Source: RPQJ01 sp046347155
Lineage (GTDB): Bacteria > Pseudomonadota > Gammaproteobacteria > Steroidobacterales > Steroidobacteraceae
DNA: 64,000 nucleotides
NCBI GenBank assembly: GCA_046347155.1
Contig: JAXMGT010000001.1
Span: 1,736,001-1,800,000 of the forward strand
Direction: 5' to 3'
In this document: positions 25,288 to 33,828 of the stretch, in pieces
How the letters are laid out: the number at the start of each line of letters is the position of its first letter
How positions within the stretch are numbered: the first letter of the stretch is position 1
Position numbers and translations under genes: made by a program
Notes under the pieces: model-generated
Databases searched by the model: none
Told to the model about the DNA's origin: nothing
What the model saw: the letters and a program-made list of their open reading frames with translations, nothing else

Positions 25288-25974
25288 TCAGTTCTCCACG
25301 CTGATCCGGATCGCCGCCGACATGGCGAGCGGGCCGAGGCTCAGCACCAGGAAGAAGATCGCGGCCAGCAGTTGCAGCGGCCCCGACGGGGAGTCGCCGT
25401 CCATCGCCATGCTGACCGCGCGCGAGCCGAAGATGAGCATCGGCATCGCGAGTGGCAGCACGAGCAGCGACAGCAGCACGCTGCCCCGGCGCACCCCGAC
25501 CGTCAGCGCGGCGCCGATGCCGCCGAGCACACTCAGCGTCGCGGTGCCGAGCAGCAGCGAGACGACCAGCGCGCCCCAGGCGTCGTACGGCAACCCGAGC
25601 GCCGTGCCGACCACGGGCGACATCACGACGAGCGGGAGGCCGGTCAGTATCCAGTGACCGACCACCTTGGCGAGCAGCAGCCAGCCGAGCGGCTGACCCG
25701 TCATGACCCATTGCTCCATCGTGCCGTCTTCGACATCGGAGCGGAACAAAGATTCCAGCGCGAGCAGCGACGCGAGCAGTGCCGCCACCCAGATCACGCC
25801 CGGCGCGATTTCCCGCAATTGCTGCAGGTCCGGCGTCGTGGCAAGGGGAAACAGCGTCGTCACGACCACGTAGAAGATGAGCGGCTGCGCGACCTCGTCC
25901 CAGCGACGCCAGGCGAGCGTCATGTCCCGCAGGAGGACCAGCCGGGCCGCGGACGCGACGGAGGCGCGACGCAT
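25288..25974 (-). CDS. ccmB: Haem exporter protein CcmB
   Basis: A 228-residue ABC-type membrane subunit with six hydrophobic segments. The early EDGTMEQWVMTG loop is the CcmB signature. ATG at 25974 overlaps the ccmA stop by one base (TGATG), and a longer reading would lie inside ccmA. It forms the CcmAB transporter that drives release of holo-CcmE. Confidence 0.93.
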   Translation of the reverse strand: MRRASVASAARLVLLRDMTLAWRRWDEVAQPLIFYVVVTTLFPLATTPDLQQLREIAPGVIWVAALLASLLALESLFRSDVEDGTMEQWVMTGQPLGWLLLAKVVGHWILTGLPLVVMSPVVGTALGLPYDAWGALVVSLLLGTATLSVLGGIGAALTVGVRRGSVLLSLLVLPLAMPMLIFGSRAVSMAMDGDSPSGPLQLLAAIFFLVLSLGPLAMSAAIRISVEN

Positions 25975-26600
25975 CAGCCGAGCTCCAGCCGCCGCAGGTG
26001 CGGCGACCCGTCGAGCAGCTTCTGGTGGACCGCGGCCAGCGCGAGTCCACCCTGCCCCACGTGGTCCTGGACGAGCTCCTCGACGAGCGAGATGCCGGCG
26101 GCGTCGAGGTTCGTGACCGGCTCGTCGAGCACCCATAGCGAGGCCTCGGCGAGCAGGAGCCTCGCGAGCGCGAGCCGCCGCTTCTGCCCGGCGGACAGCG
26201 AGCGCGCCGGCAGGTCGCCGCGCGAGAGTATGCCGACGCGCTCGAGCGCGCCATCGACGTCTCGCGGCGTCAGGTCCTGGCGCAGGCCGGCGAGGAAACG
26301 GAGGTTCTCGCGCGCCGTCAGGTCGGCTTTCAGCGAATTCGGGTGGCCGAGGTAGCCGAGCTGGGCGTGGAACTCGTCCCGGGCGCCCCCGACCGGCCGA
26401 CCGCACCAGTGGATCTGCCCGCTCTCGGCGGGCAACAGCCCACAGACCACCCTCAAGAGGGTGGTCTTGCCGACGCCGTTGGGCCCCGTGATCTTCAGGA
26501 ACTCTCCGGCGCGCACGGTGAAAGACACGTCCTTCAGGATGTGCCGGTCACCACGCCACGCATTGATCGACCGCGCTTCGAGCAGCGCCCCGTCGGGCAT
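25974..26600 (-). CDS. ccmA: Haem exporter ATP-binding protein CcmA
   Basis: A 208-residue ABC ATPase: Walker A GPNGVGKTT (about 39-47), signature LSAGQKRRLALARL, Walker B LWVLDEP. It is the first gene of ccmABCDEFGHI. A 105-base gap separates it from the carboxylase operon upstream; no convincing consensus promoter is visible there, only a possible TAGACT -10 and short stem-loops, so read-through from the upstream operon is possible. Confidence 0.94.
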   Translation of the reverse strand: MPDGALLEARSINAWRGDRHILKDVSFTVRAGEFLKITGPNGVGKTTLLRVVCGLLPAESGQIHWCGRPVGGARDEFHAQLGYLGHPNSLKADLTARENLRFLAGLRQDLTPRDVDGALERVGILSRGDLPARSLSAGQKRRLALARLLLAEASLWVLDEPVTNLDAAGISLVEELVQDHVGQGGLALAAVHQKLLDGSPHLRRLELG

Positions 26601-26705
26601 TCGATCCTCCGCCGGTCGTCCGGAACCCGACTGGCGGGACGACCTAACTCGCGGCGCAGTCTAGCAAAACGAGACTGAGTCCGGCTTTGCGGTATGCCGC
26701 AGCCT

Positions 26706-28679
26706 TCACGGCTCCATTGGAGCGAGAACTACGAGCTCAGCACCCTCTTCTACGCGATCTCCGGGCTTGACGGGCACCTCGATCACGGTTCCGTCCCACG
26801 GGGCGAGCATCGAGTGCTCCATCTTCATCGCCTCGAGCACGACGAGCGCCGATCCGGCCGCGACGCGCTGGCCCGGCGCGACTTTCACGTCGAGCACGTG
26901 GCCGGGCATCGGCGCCCGCAGGTGCCCTTCGTGCTCCGCCGACGCATGGTGACGGGCCCCGGTGTCCTCCCGGAATTCGTGCCGCAGGCAGTGCCTGCGG
27001 ATCACGACCGCATCTTTCTCGGCCTCGAAGGCAGCACTCACGGGCGCGCCGTCGAGCCGACCGGCGAGGCGGCCGGGCCCTGTCACTTCGACCTCGACGG
27101 TGCGTCGGTGGCCACCGGCCTCGACGACCAGCGCCCCGCCGTCCGCCCGGGCCGAGAGCCACGCCCGTTCGTCGCCGAGTTCGAGCGGCAGGCGCACGAC
27201 CGGCGCCCCGGCCACCCGGAATCCGCCGGCGCCCGCCCAGGGCGAACGCGGTTCCCCGCCAGGGGCACCCCGCGCAAGCAGCCGTGCGGCCGCGGCAAGG
27301 CACCAGGCGTCGGCGCGTTCGGCCTCCGTCTCGCCGACCGGCGTCAACGACTGCTCGAGCAGTCGCGTGCTGACCCGACCCTCGCGGACGGCATCCGCGC
27401 CCAGGATTTCCCACAGGTACCGGGCATTCGTGCGCACCCCTTCGACAACGGTCCGTTCGAGGGCGTCGCGCAACCGATCGAGCGCCGTGCGCCGATCCGG
27501 TCCCCAGGCGATGAGCTTCGCGATCATCGGGTCGTAGTGGACCGTCACCTCGTCGCCCTCGGCGACGCCGGCGTCCACGCGCAGGTCCGTGTCCACCACG
27601 GGGAACCGCAACCGCGTGAGCCGGCCCGTGGACGGCAGGAAGCCACGCTCCGGATCCTCGGCGTAGAGGCGAACCTCGACCGCATGGCCCTCGGTGCGTA
27701 CCCCCTCCTGCAGCAGCGGCAACGGCTCGCCCGCGGCGATCCGGAGTTGCCATTCGACGAGGTCGAGCCCGGTGATCATCTCGGTGACCGGGTGCTCCAC
27801 CTGCAGCCGGGTGTTCATCTCGAGGAAGTAGAACCCGTGCCCGTCGTACAGGAACTCGACGGTGCCCGCCCCTTCGTAACCGACCGCCCGGGCCGCCGCG
27901 ACCGCGGCGGCACCCATGGCGGCCCGCGTCCCGGCATCGAGGCCCGGGGCCGGTGCCTCCTCGACCACCTTCTGGTGGCGACGCTGCAGCGAGCAGTCCC
28001 GTTCATGCAGATGGATCGCGTGGCCGTGACGGTCCGCGAACACCTGGATTTCAACGTGGCGGCCCTGCTCGACATAGCGCTCGAGCAGCACGCGCGCATC
28101 GCCGAACGACTTGCCGGCCTCGCGCCTCGCGCCCGCGAGCGCCTCGCCGAACTCGGTGGCGGACCGCACGATGCGCATCCCCTTGCCGCCACCGCCGGCG
28201 GTGGGCTTGATCAACAGCGGGAACCCGAGCCGGGACGCCTCCGCCTCGAGCCGCCCGTCGGACTGGTCGTCGCCGTCGTAGCCCGGCAGCACCGGGACCC
28301 CGGCCCGTGCCATCAGCACACGGGCCCCGCTTTTCGAGCCCATCCGCAGGATCGCGTCCTCCGGGGGGCCGACGAAAACGAGCCCCGCGTCCCGGCAGGC
28401 TCGCGCGAATGCGGCGTTCTCCGACAGGAACCCGTAGCCCGGGTGGACAGCCGTCGCGCCGCTCGAGCGCGCGGCCGCGAGGATGCGTCCGACGTCGAGG
28501 TAACTCTCGCGCGCGGGGGCCGGGCCGATCTCGATGGCCTCGTCGGCCAGGCGCACGTGCAGCGCACCGCGGTCGGCCTCGGAGTGCACGGCGATCGTGC
28601 GCACGCCGAGGCGCCGGGCCGTGCGGACCACCCGACATGCGATCTCGCCGCGATTGGCGATCAGCAGGCGTTCGATCAT
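26706..28679 (-). CDS. liuD: Methylcrotonyl-CoA carboxylase-type alpha subunit
   Basis: A 657-residue biotin carboxylase/biotin carrier subunit. ANRGEIACRV lies at the N-terminus, KPTAGGGGKGM is the ATP-grasp loop, and EAMKM holds the biotinylated Lys619. ATG at 28679 sits two bases after the beta-subunit stop. With the beta subunit it would carboxylate 3-methylcrotonyl-CoA in leucine breakdown. The neighbouring isovaleryl-CoA dehydrogenase supports this, though propionyl- or geranyl-CoA use is not excluded. Confidence 0.82.
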   Translation of the reverse strand: MIERLLIANRGEIACRVVRTARRLGVRTIAVHSEADRGALHVRLADEAIEIGPAPARESYLDVGRILAAARSSGATAVHPGYGFLSENAAFARACRDAGLVFVGPPEDAILRMGSKSGARVLMARAGVPVLPGYDGDDQSDGRLEAEASRLGFPLLIKPTAGGGGKGMRIVRSATEFGEALAGARREAGKSFGDARVLLERYVEQGRHVEIQVFADRHGHAIHLHERDCSLQRRHQKVVEEAPAPGLDAGTRAAMGAAAVAAARAVGYEGAGTVEFLYDGHGFYFLEMNTRLQVEHPVTEMITGLDLVEWQLRIAAGEPLPLLQEGVRTEGHAVEVRLYAEDPERGFLPSTGRLTRLRFPVVDTDLRVDAGVAEGDEVTVHYDPMIAKLIAWGPDRRTALDRLRDALERTVVEGVRTNARYLWEILGADAVREGRVSTRLLEQSLTPVGETEAERADAWCLAAAARLLARGAPGGEPRSPWAGAGGFRVAGAPVVRLPLELGDERAWLSARADGGALVVEAGGHRRTVEVEVTGPGRLAGRLDGAPVSAAFEAEKDAVVIRRHCLRHEFREDTGARHHASAEHEGHLRAPMPGHVLDVKVAPGQRVAAGSALVVLEAMKMEHSMLAPWDGTVIEVPVKPGDRVEEGAELVVLAPMEP

Positions 28680-28681
28680 CG

Positions 28682-30289
28682 TCACATCCGGAAGATGCCG
28701 TACGGGGACTCGCCCTCGTCCGGCCGGCAGGTGGTTGCGGCCAGCGCGAGTTCGAGCACCGAGCGGGTGTCGGCCGGGTCGATGACGCCGTCGTCCCACA
28801 ACCGGGCGCTCGCGTAATACGGGTGGCCCTGGACCTCGTACTGGCCGCGGATATCCTCGCGGAAGGCACGCTCGTCGGCCTCGGGCCAGGCTTCGCCACG
28901 TCGCTGCATGCCATCGCGCTTCACGATCGCGAGCACCGTGGCCGCCTGCTCGCCGCCCATCACCGAGATCCGCGAATTTGGCCAGGTCCACAGGAATCGT
29001 CCGCCGTAGGCGCGGCCGCACATCGCGTAGTTCCCGGCGCCGAACGAACCGCCGATCACGACGGTGAGCTTCGGGACCGACGCGCAGGCGACCGCGGTGA
29101 CCATCTTCGCGCCGTCACGCGCGATGCCGCCGGCTTCGTACTTCCGGCCGACCATGAAGCCGGTGATGTTCTGCAGGAACAGGAGCGGGATGCGACGGCG
29201 GTTGCACAACTCGACGAAGTGGGCGCCTTTCAGTGCGGACTCCGAGAACAGCACGCCGTTGTTCGCGACGATGCCGACCGGGTAGCCGCCGATGCTCGCG
29301 TAGCCGCACACGAGCGTGGTCCCGTAGAGCGCCTTGAATTCGTCGAATTCGGAACCGTCCACGAGCCGCGCGATCACCTCGCGGACGTCGTACGGGTGGC
29401 GCGTGTCCCGCGGCACGACGCCGTACAGGGACTCCGCGGCGTACCGTGGCGCCCGCCCCGCGACCGGCGGCGGCCGCGACCCGGCCCGGTTCAGGCGGGC
29501 CACGAGGCGGCGTGCCATCCAGAGCGCGTGCGCATCGTTGTCGGCGAGGTGGTCCACGACGCCGGACTGCCGGGCGTGCACGTCGCCGCCGCCGAGCGTC
29601 TCGGCGTCGACGCGTTCGCCGGTCGCGGCCTGCACCAGCGGCGGGCCGCCGAGGAAGATCGTTCCCTGTTCGCGCACGATGATCGATTCGTCGCACATCG
29701 CGGGCACGTACGCGCCGCCGGCGGTGCAGGAGCCCATGACGACCGCGAGTTGCGGGATACCGCGCGCCGACATCTGGGCCTGGTTGTAGAAGATGCGCCC
29801 GAAGTGCTCCCGATCCGGGAAGACCTCGTCCTGTCGGGGCAGGAAGGCGCCGCCCGAATCCACCAGGTAGACGCAGGGCAGGCGGTTCTCGAGCGCGATC
29901 TCCTGGGCACGGAGGTGCTTGCGCACCGTTATCGGGTAATACGTGCCGCCCTTAACGGTCGCGTCATTGGCGACCACCATGCACTCGACGCCATTCACGC
30001 GCCCGATCCCGGTGACGATGCCGCCGGCGGGGATCCAGTCCCCGTAGAGTTCGTGCCCGGCCAGCGATCCCACCTCGAGGAACGGCGAGCCCGGGTCGAG
30101 CAGCCGGTCGATGCGGTCGCGCGCGAACATCTTGCCGCGCTCCTCGTGCTGCCGGCGCGCCGCGACGGACCCGCCCGCACGCACGCGCTCGAGCAGCGCC
30201 CGCAGTTCGGCGGCGAGCCTGCGGTTCTCGGCCTCGTTCGCGCGACAGTCGGCCGAGGACGGATCGATGCGTGTCTCGATGACGCTCAC
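28682..30289 (-). CDS. liuB: Methylcrotonyl-CoA carboxylase-type beta subunit
   Basis: A 535-residue carboxyltransferase. It has the family segments VDSGGAFLPRQDEVFPD and GGSFGAGNYAMCGRAYGGRF (residues of both acyl-CoA and biotin pockets). GTG at 30289 is chosen because the conserved domain begins right after it (SVIETRIDP) and an upstream extension would enter the lyase gene. It lies 13 bases after the CitE-like gene and two before the alpha subunit. Compared with the beta subunit at 7896 it has a different N-terminus and substrate loop, suggesting different acyl-CoAs. Confidence 0.82.
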   Translation of the reverse strand: MSVIETRIDPSSADCRANEAENRRLAAELRALLERVRAGGSVAARRQHEERGKMFARDRIDRLLDPGSPFLEVGSLAGHELYGDWIPAGGIVTGIGRVNGVECMVVANDATVKGGTYYPITVRKHLRAQEIALENRLPCVYLVDSGGAFLPRQDEVFPDREHFGRIFYNQAQMSARGIPQLAVVMGSCTAGGAYVPAMCDESIIVREQGTIFLGGPPLVQAATGERVDAETLGGGDVHARQSGVVDHLADNDAHALWMARRLVARLNRAGSRPPPVAGRAPRYAAESLYGVVPRDTRHPYDVREVIARLVDGSEFDEFKALYGTTLVCGYASIGGYPVGIVANNGVLFSESALKGAHFVELCNRRRIPLLFLQNITGFMVGRKYEAGGIARDGAKMVTAVACASVPKLTVVIGGSFGAGNYAMCGRAYGGRFLWTWPNSRISVMGGEQAATVLAIVKRDGMQRRGEAWPEADERAFREDIRGQYEVQGHPYYASARLWDDGVIDPADTRSVLELALAATTCRPDEGESPYGIFRM

Positions 30290-30302
30290 GCGGCCACCCC
30301 GC

Positions 30303-31169
30303 TCAATTCCGCGCCGCCGCGGCGAGGATGCGCTCCGCCTGGCGGATGTGCGGCTTGTCGAGCATGCGCCCGTCGAGCGACAGCGCCCCCGCACCGGGCG
30401 CGGCCCGGAAGGCCTCGAGCACCTTGCGGGCCCAGTCCACCTCCGCCTCGCTCGGCCGGAACGCCGCGTGGATCGGCGCAATCTGCGCCGGGTGGATGGC
30501 CATCTTGCCGGTGTAGCCCTGCCGGCGCGAATCGCGGGCGCGGCGCTCGACCGCGGCCGCGTCGCGGATTTCGGTGTCGACCGTGTCGATCGCGGGCACA
30601 CCGGCCGCCGCGGCCGCGTACAGGCACATCGTCCTCGCGTGCGCGTAGACCGGGTCGAACTCTCCGCCGGTCGTCCTGTTCGAGAGCGCACCGATGTCCG
30701 CAGCCAGGTCTTCTGCGCCCCAGGTCAGCGCGCCGACCCTGGGCGGAAGCGACGCGAACGTGTTGATCGCGAGCACCGCGCCCGCGCTTTCGGTGATCAG
30801 CGGGATCAGGCCGGTGCTGCCCGGCTCGACGCCCTCGCGCGCCTCGAGCGCCTCGATCCAGTGGCTCGCCTGCAGCACGTCGGCGCCATCGCGCGCCTTC
30901 GGCAGCATGATGCCGTCCGGGCGGCCCTGCATCACGGCGGCGAGGTCGGGCAGCGCATCCGCCGTATCCACCGGGTTGATGCGCACCCAGAACGGCACCG
31001 GCCTCGCCACCTTTGCGAGGCACTCGAGAATGGCCATGCGCGCCGCGGGTCGGCGGTCCGGGTGGACCGCGTCCTCGAGGTCGAAGATCACCGCGTCGGC
31101 GCCGCTCGCGGCGGCCTTCGCAAACCGTTCCGGCCGGTCGCCGGGCACGAAAAGCATCGATCGCATCAA
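30303..31169 (-). CDS. CitE-like beta-hydroxyacyl-CoA lyase
   Basis: A 288-residue HpcH/HpaI-CitE superfamily TIM barrel. LFVPGDRPERFAKA, IFDLEDAVHPD (metal-binding Asp/Glu) and the C-terminal GYTGKMAIHPAQI are typical. In Mycobacterium tuberculosis the equivalent gene (Rv2498c), next to fadE19, accA1, accD1 and a MaoC gene, encodes a lyase for citramalyl-CoA and (R)-HMG-CoA. The same gene set surrounds this one, so a leucine/itaconate role is the best guess; citrate lyase is unlikely because citD and citF are absent. Its start overlaps the MaoC stop (ATGA). Confidence 0.82.
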   Translation of the reverse strand: MMRSMLFVPGDRPERFAKAAASGADAVIFDLEDAVHPDRRPAARMAILECLAKVARPVPFWVRINPVDTADALPDLAAVMQGRPDGIMLPKARDGADVLQASHWIEALEAREGVEPGSTGLIPLITESAGAVLAINTFASLPPRVGALTWGAEDLAADIGALSNRTTGGEFDPVYAHARTMCLYAAAAAGVPAIDTVDTEIRDAAAVERRARDSRRQGYTGKMAIHPAQIAPIHAAFRPSEAEVDWARKVLEAFRAAPGAGALSLDGRMLDKPHIRQAERILAAAARN

Positions 31170-31627
31170 CTCACCGCCTTGCGCTTCATCAGCGCGGTCC
31201 GCCTGCAGCTCGCCACTTCCTCGCCGCGCTGGTTGTAGCAGCGGTGGATGAACACCACGATGCCCGCATCCGGGCGCGAACGGCTTTCGCGCATCTCGTG
31301 GACGACCGTCTCGCTCCGCAGCGTGTCGCCCGGGTACACGGGCCGCGGGAAACGGACCTCGTCCCAGCCGAGGTTCGCGATCGTCGTGCCGAGCGTCGTG
31401 TCGGCCACCGACACGCCGACCATCAGCGAGAGCGTCCAGCAGCTGTTCACGATCCGGCTGCCGAACTCCGTGCCCTTCATGTACTCCTCGTCGAGGTGCA
31501 GTGCGGCCGGGTTGTGCGTGAGCGCGCTGAACAACAGGTTGTCCGTCTCGGTCACCGTGCGGCGGAGCACGTGCTCGAAGCGCTGCCCGACGCTGAACTG
31601 CTCGTACCAGAGTCCCCCCATCGCCAT
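31166..31627 (-). CDS. MaoC-family enoyl-CoA hydratase (methylglutaconyl/itaconyl-CoA type)
   Basis: A 153-residue single-hotdog hydratase. The catalytic region reads LTHNPAALHLDEEYMKGTEFGSRIVNS with the Asn/His pair of R-specific hydratases in modified form (the usual D-x4-H is N-x4-H here). It probably hydrates a branched enoyl-CoA to give the substrate of the adjoining lyase, as proposed for the mycobacterial Rv2499c. It lies 10 bases after the acyl-CoA dehydrogenase and overlaps the lyase gene by four bases. Confidence 0.8.
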   Translation of the reverse strand: MAMGGLWYEQFSVGQRFEHVLRRTVTETDNLLFSALTHNPAALHLDEEYMKGTEFGSRIVNSCWTLSLMVGVSVADTTLGTTIANLGWDEVRFPRPVYPGDTLRSETVVHEMRESRSRPDAGIVVFIHRCYNQRGEEVASCRRTALMKRKAVS

Positions 31628-31637
31628 CGTCGAGCCC

Positions 31638-32795
31638 TCAGGTAGAGGCCGCGAAGAGTTCGCGGCCGATGAGCATCCGGCGGATCTCGCTGGTGCCGGC
31701 GCCGATCTCGTAGAGCTTGGCGTCGCGCAGGATCCGGCCCGCCGGGAAGTCGTTGATGTAGCCGTTGCCGCCGAGCGCCTGGATCGCCTCGAGCGCCACC
31801 GCGGTCGCCTGCTCGGCCGCCAGCAGGATGCAGGCCGCCGCGTCCATACGGGTCGTGCGCCCGGCGTCGCAGGCCCGCGCGACGGAGTACACGTAGGCGC
31901 GACACGAATTGGTCGTGGCGTACATGTCGGCGAGCTTGCCCTGCATCAGCTGGAACGTGCCGATCGGCTGGCCGAACTGCTTGCGCTCGTGCACGTAGGG
32001 CAGCACCAGGTCGAGGCTCGCCCGCATCAGCCCGAGCGGGCCGCCCGCGAGGACCACGCGTTCGTAGTCGAGGCCGCTCATCAGCACCTTCGCGCCGCCG
32101 CCGACGGCGCCGAGTACGTTCGCCGCCGGCACCTCGCAGTCCCGGAACACGAGTTCGCAGGTGTCGGAGCCGCGCATCCCGAGCTTGTCGAGCTTCTGCG
32201 CCGTCGAGAAGCCGGCCATGCCGCGCTCGACGACGAACGCCGTGACCCCGCGGGTCCCGAGTGCGCTGTCGACGGTCGCGTAGACGACCAGCACGTCGGC
32301 CGTCGGTCCGTTCGTGATCCACATCTTCGAACCGTTCAGCACGTAGGCATCGCCGCGGGGCTCGGCCCGCAGGCGCATGCCCATCACGTCCGACCCCGCC
32401 CCCGGCTCGCTCATCGCGAGCGCACCGAGGTGCTCGCCGCTCACGAGTCGTGGCAACCAGCGCTCCTTCTGCCCGACCGTGCCCCAGCGCCGTATCTGGT
32501 TCACGCACAGGTTCGAATGCGCGCCGTACGACAGCCCGACCGAACCTGAGGCACGGCTGATCTCCTCCATCGCAACGACGTGGGCCAGGTATCCGAGCGC
32601 GCTGCCACCGAACTCGGGCTCGACGGTGATGCCGAGCAGCCCGAGTTCGCCGAGGCGCGGCCAGAGTTCGCGCGGGAACTGGTTGCTGCGGTCGATTTCC
32701 GCGGCGCGCGGGGCGATTGCGTCCGCGGCGAACGTCCGCACCGTTTCGCGGAGCAGGTCGATGTCCTCGCCGAGCCCGAAGTCGAAGTCCTGCAC
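31638..32795 (-). CDS. liuA: Isovaleryl-CoA dehydrogenase-like acyl-CoA dehydrogenase
   Basis: A 385-residue FAD enzyme. The N-terminal GEDIDLLRETV and the helix GLDYERVVLAGGPLGLM with Glu245 are hallmarks of isovaleryl-CoA dehydrogenase, whose catalytic Glu lies in this helix and not near the C-terminus. GTG at 32795 is preferred over the TTG at 32849: GGAGG (32801-32805) lies 5 bases upstream, it begins at the conserved domain, and it leaves the palindrome at 32838-32850 outside the gene. It is the first gene of the leftward leucine-type operon. Confidence 0.83.
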   Translation of the reverse strand: MQDFDFGLGEDIDLLRETVRTFAADAIAPRAAEIDRSNQFPRELWPRLGELGLLGITVEPEFGGSALGYLAHVVAMEEISRASGSVGLSYGAHSNLCVNQIRRWGTVGQKERWLPRLVSGEHLGALAMSEPGAGSDVMGMRLRAEPRGDAYVLNGSKMWITNGPTADVLVVYATVDSALGTRGVTAFVVERGMAGFSTAQKLDKLGMRGSDTCELVFRDCEVPAANVLGAVGGGAKVLMSGLDYERVVLAGGPLGLMRASLDLVLPYVHERKQFGQPIGTFQLMQGKLADMYATTNSCRAYVYSVARACDAGRTTRMDAAACILLAAEQATAVALEAIQALGGNGYINDFPAGRILRDAKLYEIGAGTSEIRRMLIGRELFAAST

Positions 32796-32837
32796 GCGAG
32801 CCTCCAGCGCCCTTGCCACCGGGGTGGGCCTGCGTAT

Positions 32838-32850
32838 ATTGTCCGACAAT
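32838..32850. promoter_or_regulatory. GntR/FadR-type operator in the divergent control region
   Basis: ATTGTC-C-GACAAT is a perfect 13-base palindrome in the 70 bases between the dehydrogenase and regulator genes. TATATT (32835-32840), a possible -10 for the rightward gene, overlaps it. Size and symmetry fit a FadR-subfamily GntR dimer, most likely the product of 32866-33675, controlling both directions. Confidence 0.6.
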
Positions 32851-32865
32851 CTTGGGACACGTCAA

Positions 32866-33675
32866 ATGAAGCCGAACACCCCGACCGGACGGGCCCGGAA
32901 ACGCCCGAAATCCGCCCGTGCCGCAGTCGCCCGGCCCCGGCGCGCGGACCGCCCCGCCGCGGCCGGTCCACGCAGCGCCGCATTCGCGCGGATCGCCGCG
33001 GATCTCGAGGCCCGGATCCTCGACCGGTCCCTCAAGGAAGGGGATCCCCTGCCCTCGGAGACGGCGCTGGCCGAGCGGTACGCCGTGCACCGCTCGACGG
33101 TCCGCGAGGCCGTGCGGCGGCTCGAGTCCGCCGGACTGATCGGCCGCCTGCCCGGCACCAAGCGCCTGCGCGTGACGCGGCCGGGCCAGGCCGCCACCAC
33201 GTCGAGCCTGAGCCGCGCGCTCGCGCTCGACGACGTCACGTTCATCGAGCTCTGGGAAGCCATGCTCGCGATTGCCCCACGCACGGCGGCCCTCGCCGCC
33301 GCGAGCCCGCTCGCGGGCAACATCGAGCGCCTCGAGCAGTGCATCTTTGCCGTCGAGACCGCACGGACCGCCGAAGGCGCGGTTGCCGGCGTCGTCGAGT
33401 TCTTCGGTGTCCTCGCGGCCACGAGCGAGAACCGCGTGCTCGTGCTCGCGATGCAGCCCGTCACCCGCCTGCTGTCGCCGTCGCTGCGGCGGGTGATCGA
33501 CCGGGTGCCGCAGGGGCGATCCCGGATCGCGGTCGCCCAGCGCTGCATCGTCGAAGCCATCCGGGACCGGCACCCCGACGAAGCGCAAGCCTGGATGACG
33601 CGCCACGTCCAGGACTTCCGTCGAGGCTACGAGGTCGCCGGAATCGCGCTCGACACGCGGGTCTCGGCCGCCTGA
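32866..33675 (+). CDS. GntR-family (FadR subfamily) transcriptional regulator
   Basis: A 269-residue regulator. After a basic tail (residues 1-38), a GntR winged helix (LKEGDPLPSETALAERYAVHRSTVREAVRRL in two overlapping parts, about 55-90) is followed by an all-helical FCD-like effector domain. ATG at 32866 is selected, with a weak GGGA 8-12 bases upstream; longer readings enter the divergent operon. The ligand is probably an organic acid or acyl-CoA of the adjacent leucine-type pathway. The palindrome upstream implies autoregulation. Confidence 0.85.
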   Translation: MKPNTPTGRARKRPKSARAAVARPRRADRPAAAGPRSAAFARIAADLEARILDRSLKEGDPLPSETALAERYAVHRSTVREAVRRLESAGLIGRLPGTKRLRVTRPGQAATTSSLSRALALDDVTFIELWEAMLAIAPRTAALAAASPLAGNIERLEQCIFAVETARTAEGAVAGVVEFFGVLAATSENRVLVLAMQPVTRLLSPSLRRVIDRVPQGRSRIAVAQRCIVEAIRDRHPDEAQAWMTRHVQDFRRGYEVAGIALDTRVSAA

Positions 33676-33733
33676 CCGACCGTGCGCCCGGGTCCGACGC
33701 CGCCCGGTGTATGATCCCGCGCGCCGCACTTCG

Positions 33734-33820
33734 GCCCGGGTGGCGGAACTGGTAGACGCAAGGGACTTAAAATCCCTCGGGGGCGACTCCATGCCGGTTC
33801 GATCCCGGCCCCGGGCACCA
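33734..33820 (+). tRNA. tRNA-Leu (UAA)
   Basis: An 87-nucleotide class II tRNA. The acceptor GCCCGGG pairs with CCCGGGC, there is a long variable arm, the anticodon loop has TAA in CTTAAAA, GGTTCGATC forms the T arm and CCA is encoded. In E. coli the same isoacceptor (leuZ) follows glyW-cysT; here it is 3.8 kb away and on the opposite strand. Confidence 0.95.
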
Positions 33821-33828
33821 CCCCTGGA

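Noticed and set aside
26601..26705. Possible terminator or ccm promoter between liuD and ccmA
   Set aside because: There are short imperfect stem-loops and a TAGACT, but neither a clean stem plus T tract nor a -35/-10 pair at proper spacing.
30303..31169. Citrate lyase beta subunit
   Set aside because: No citD, citF or citC is nearby and the neighbours are acyl-CoA carboxylase and dehydrogenase genes; a stand-alone acyl-CoA lyase fits better.
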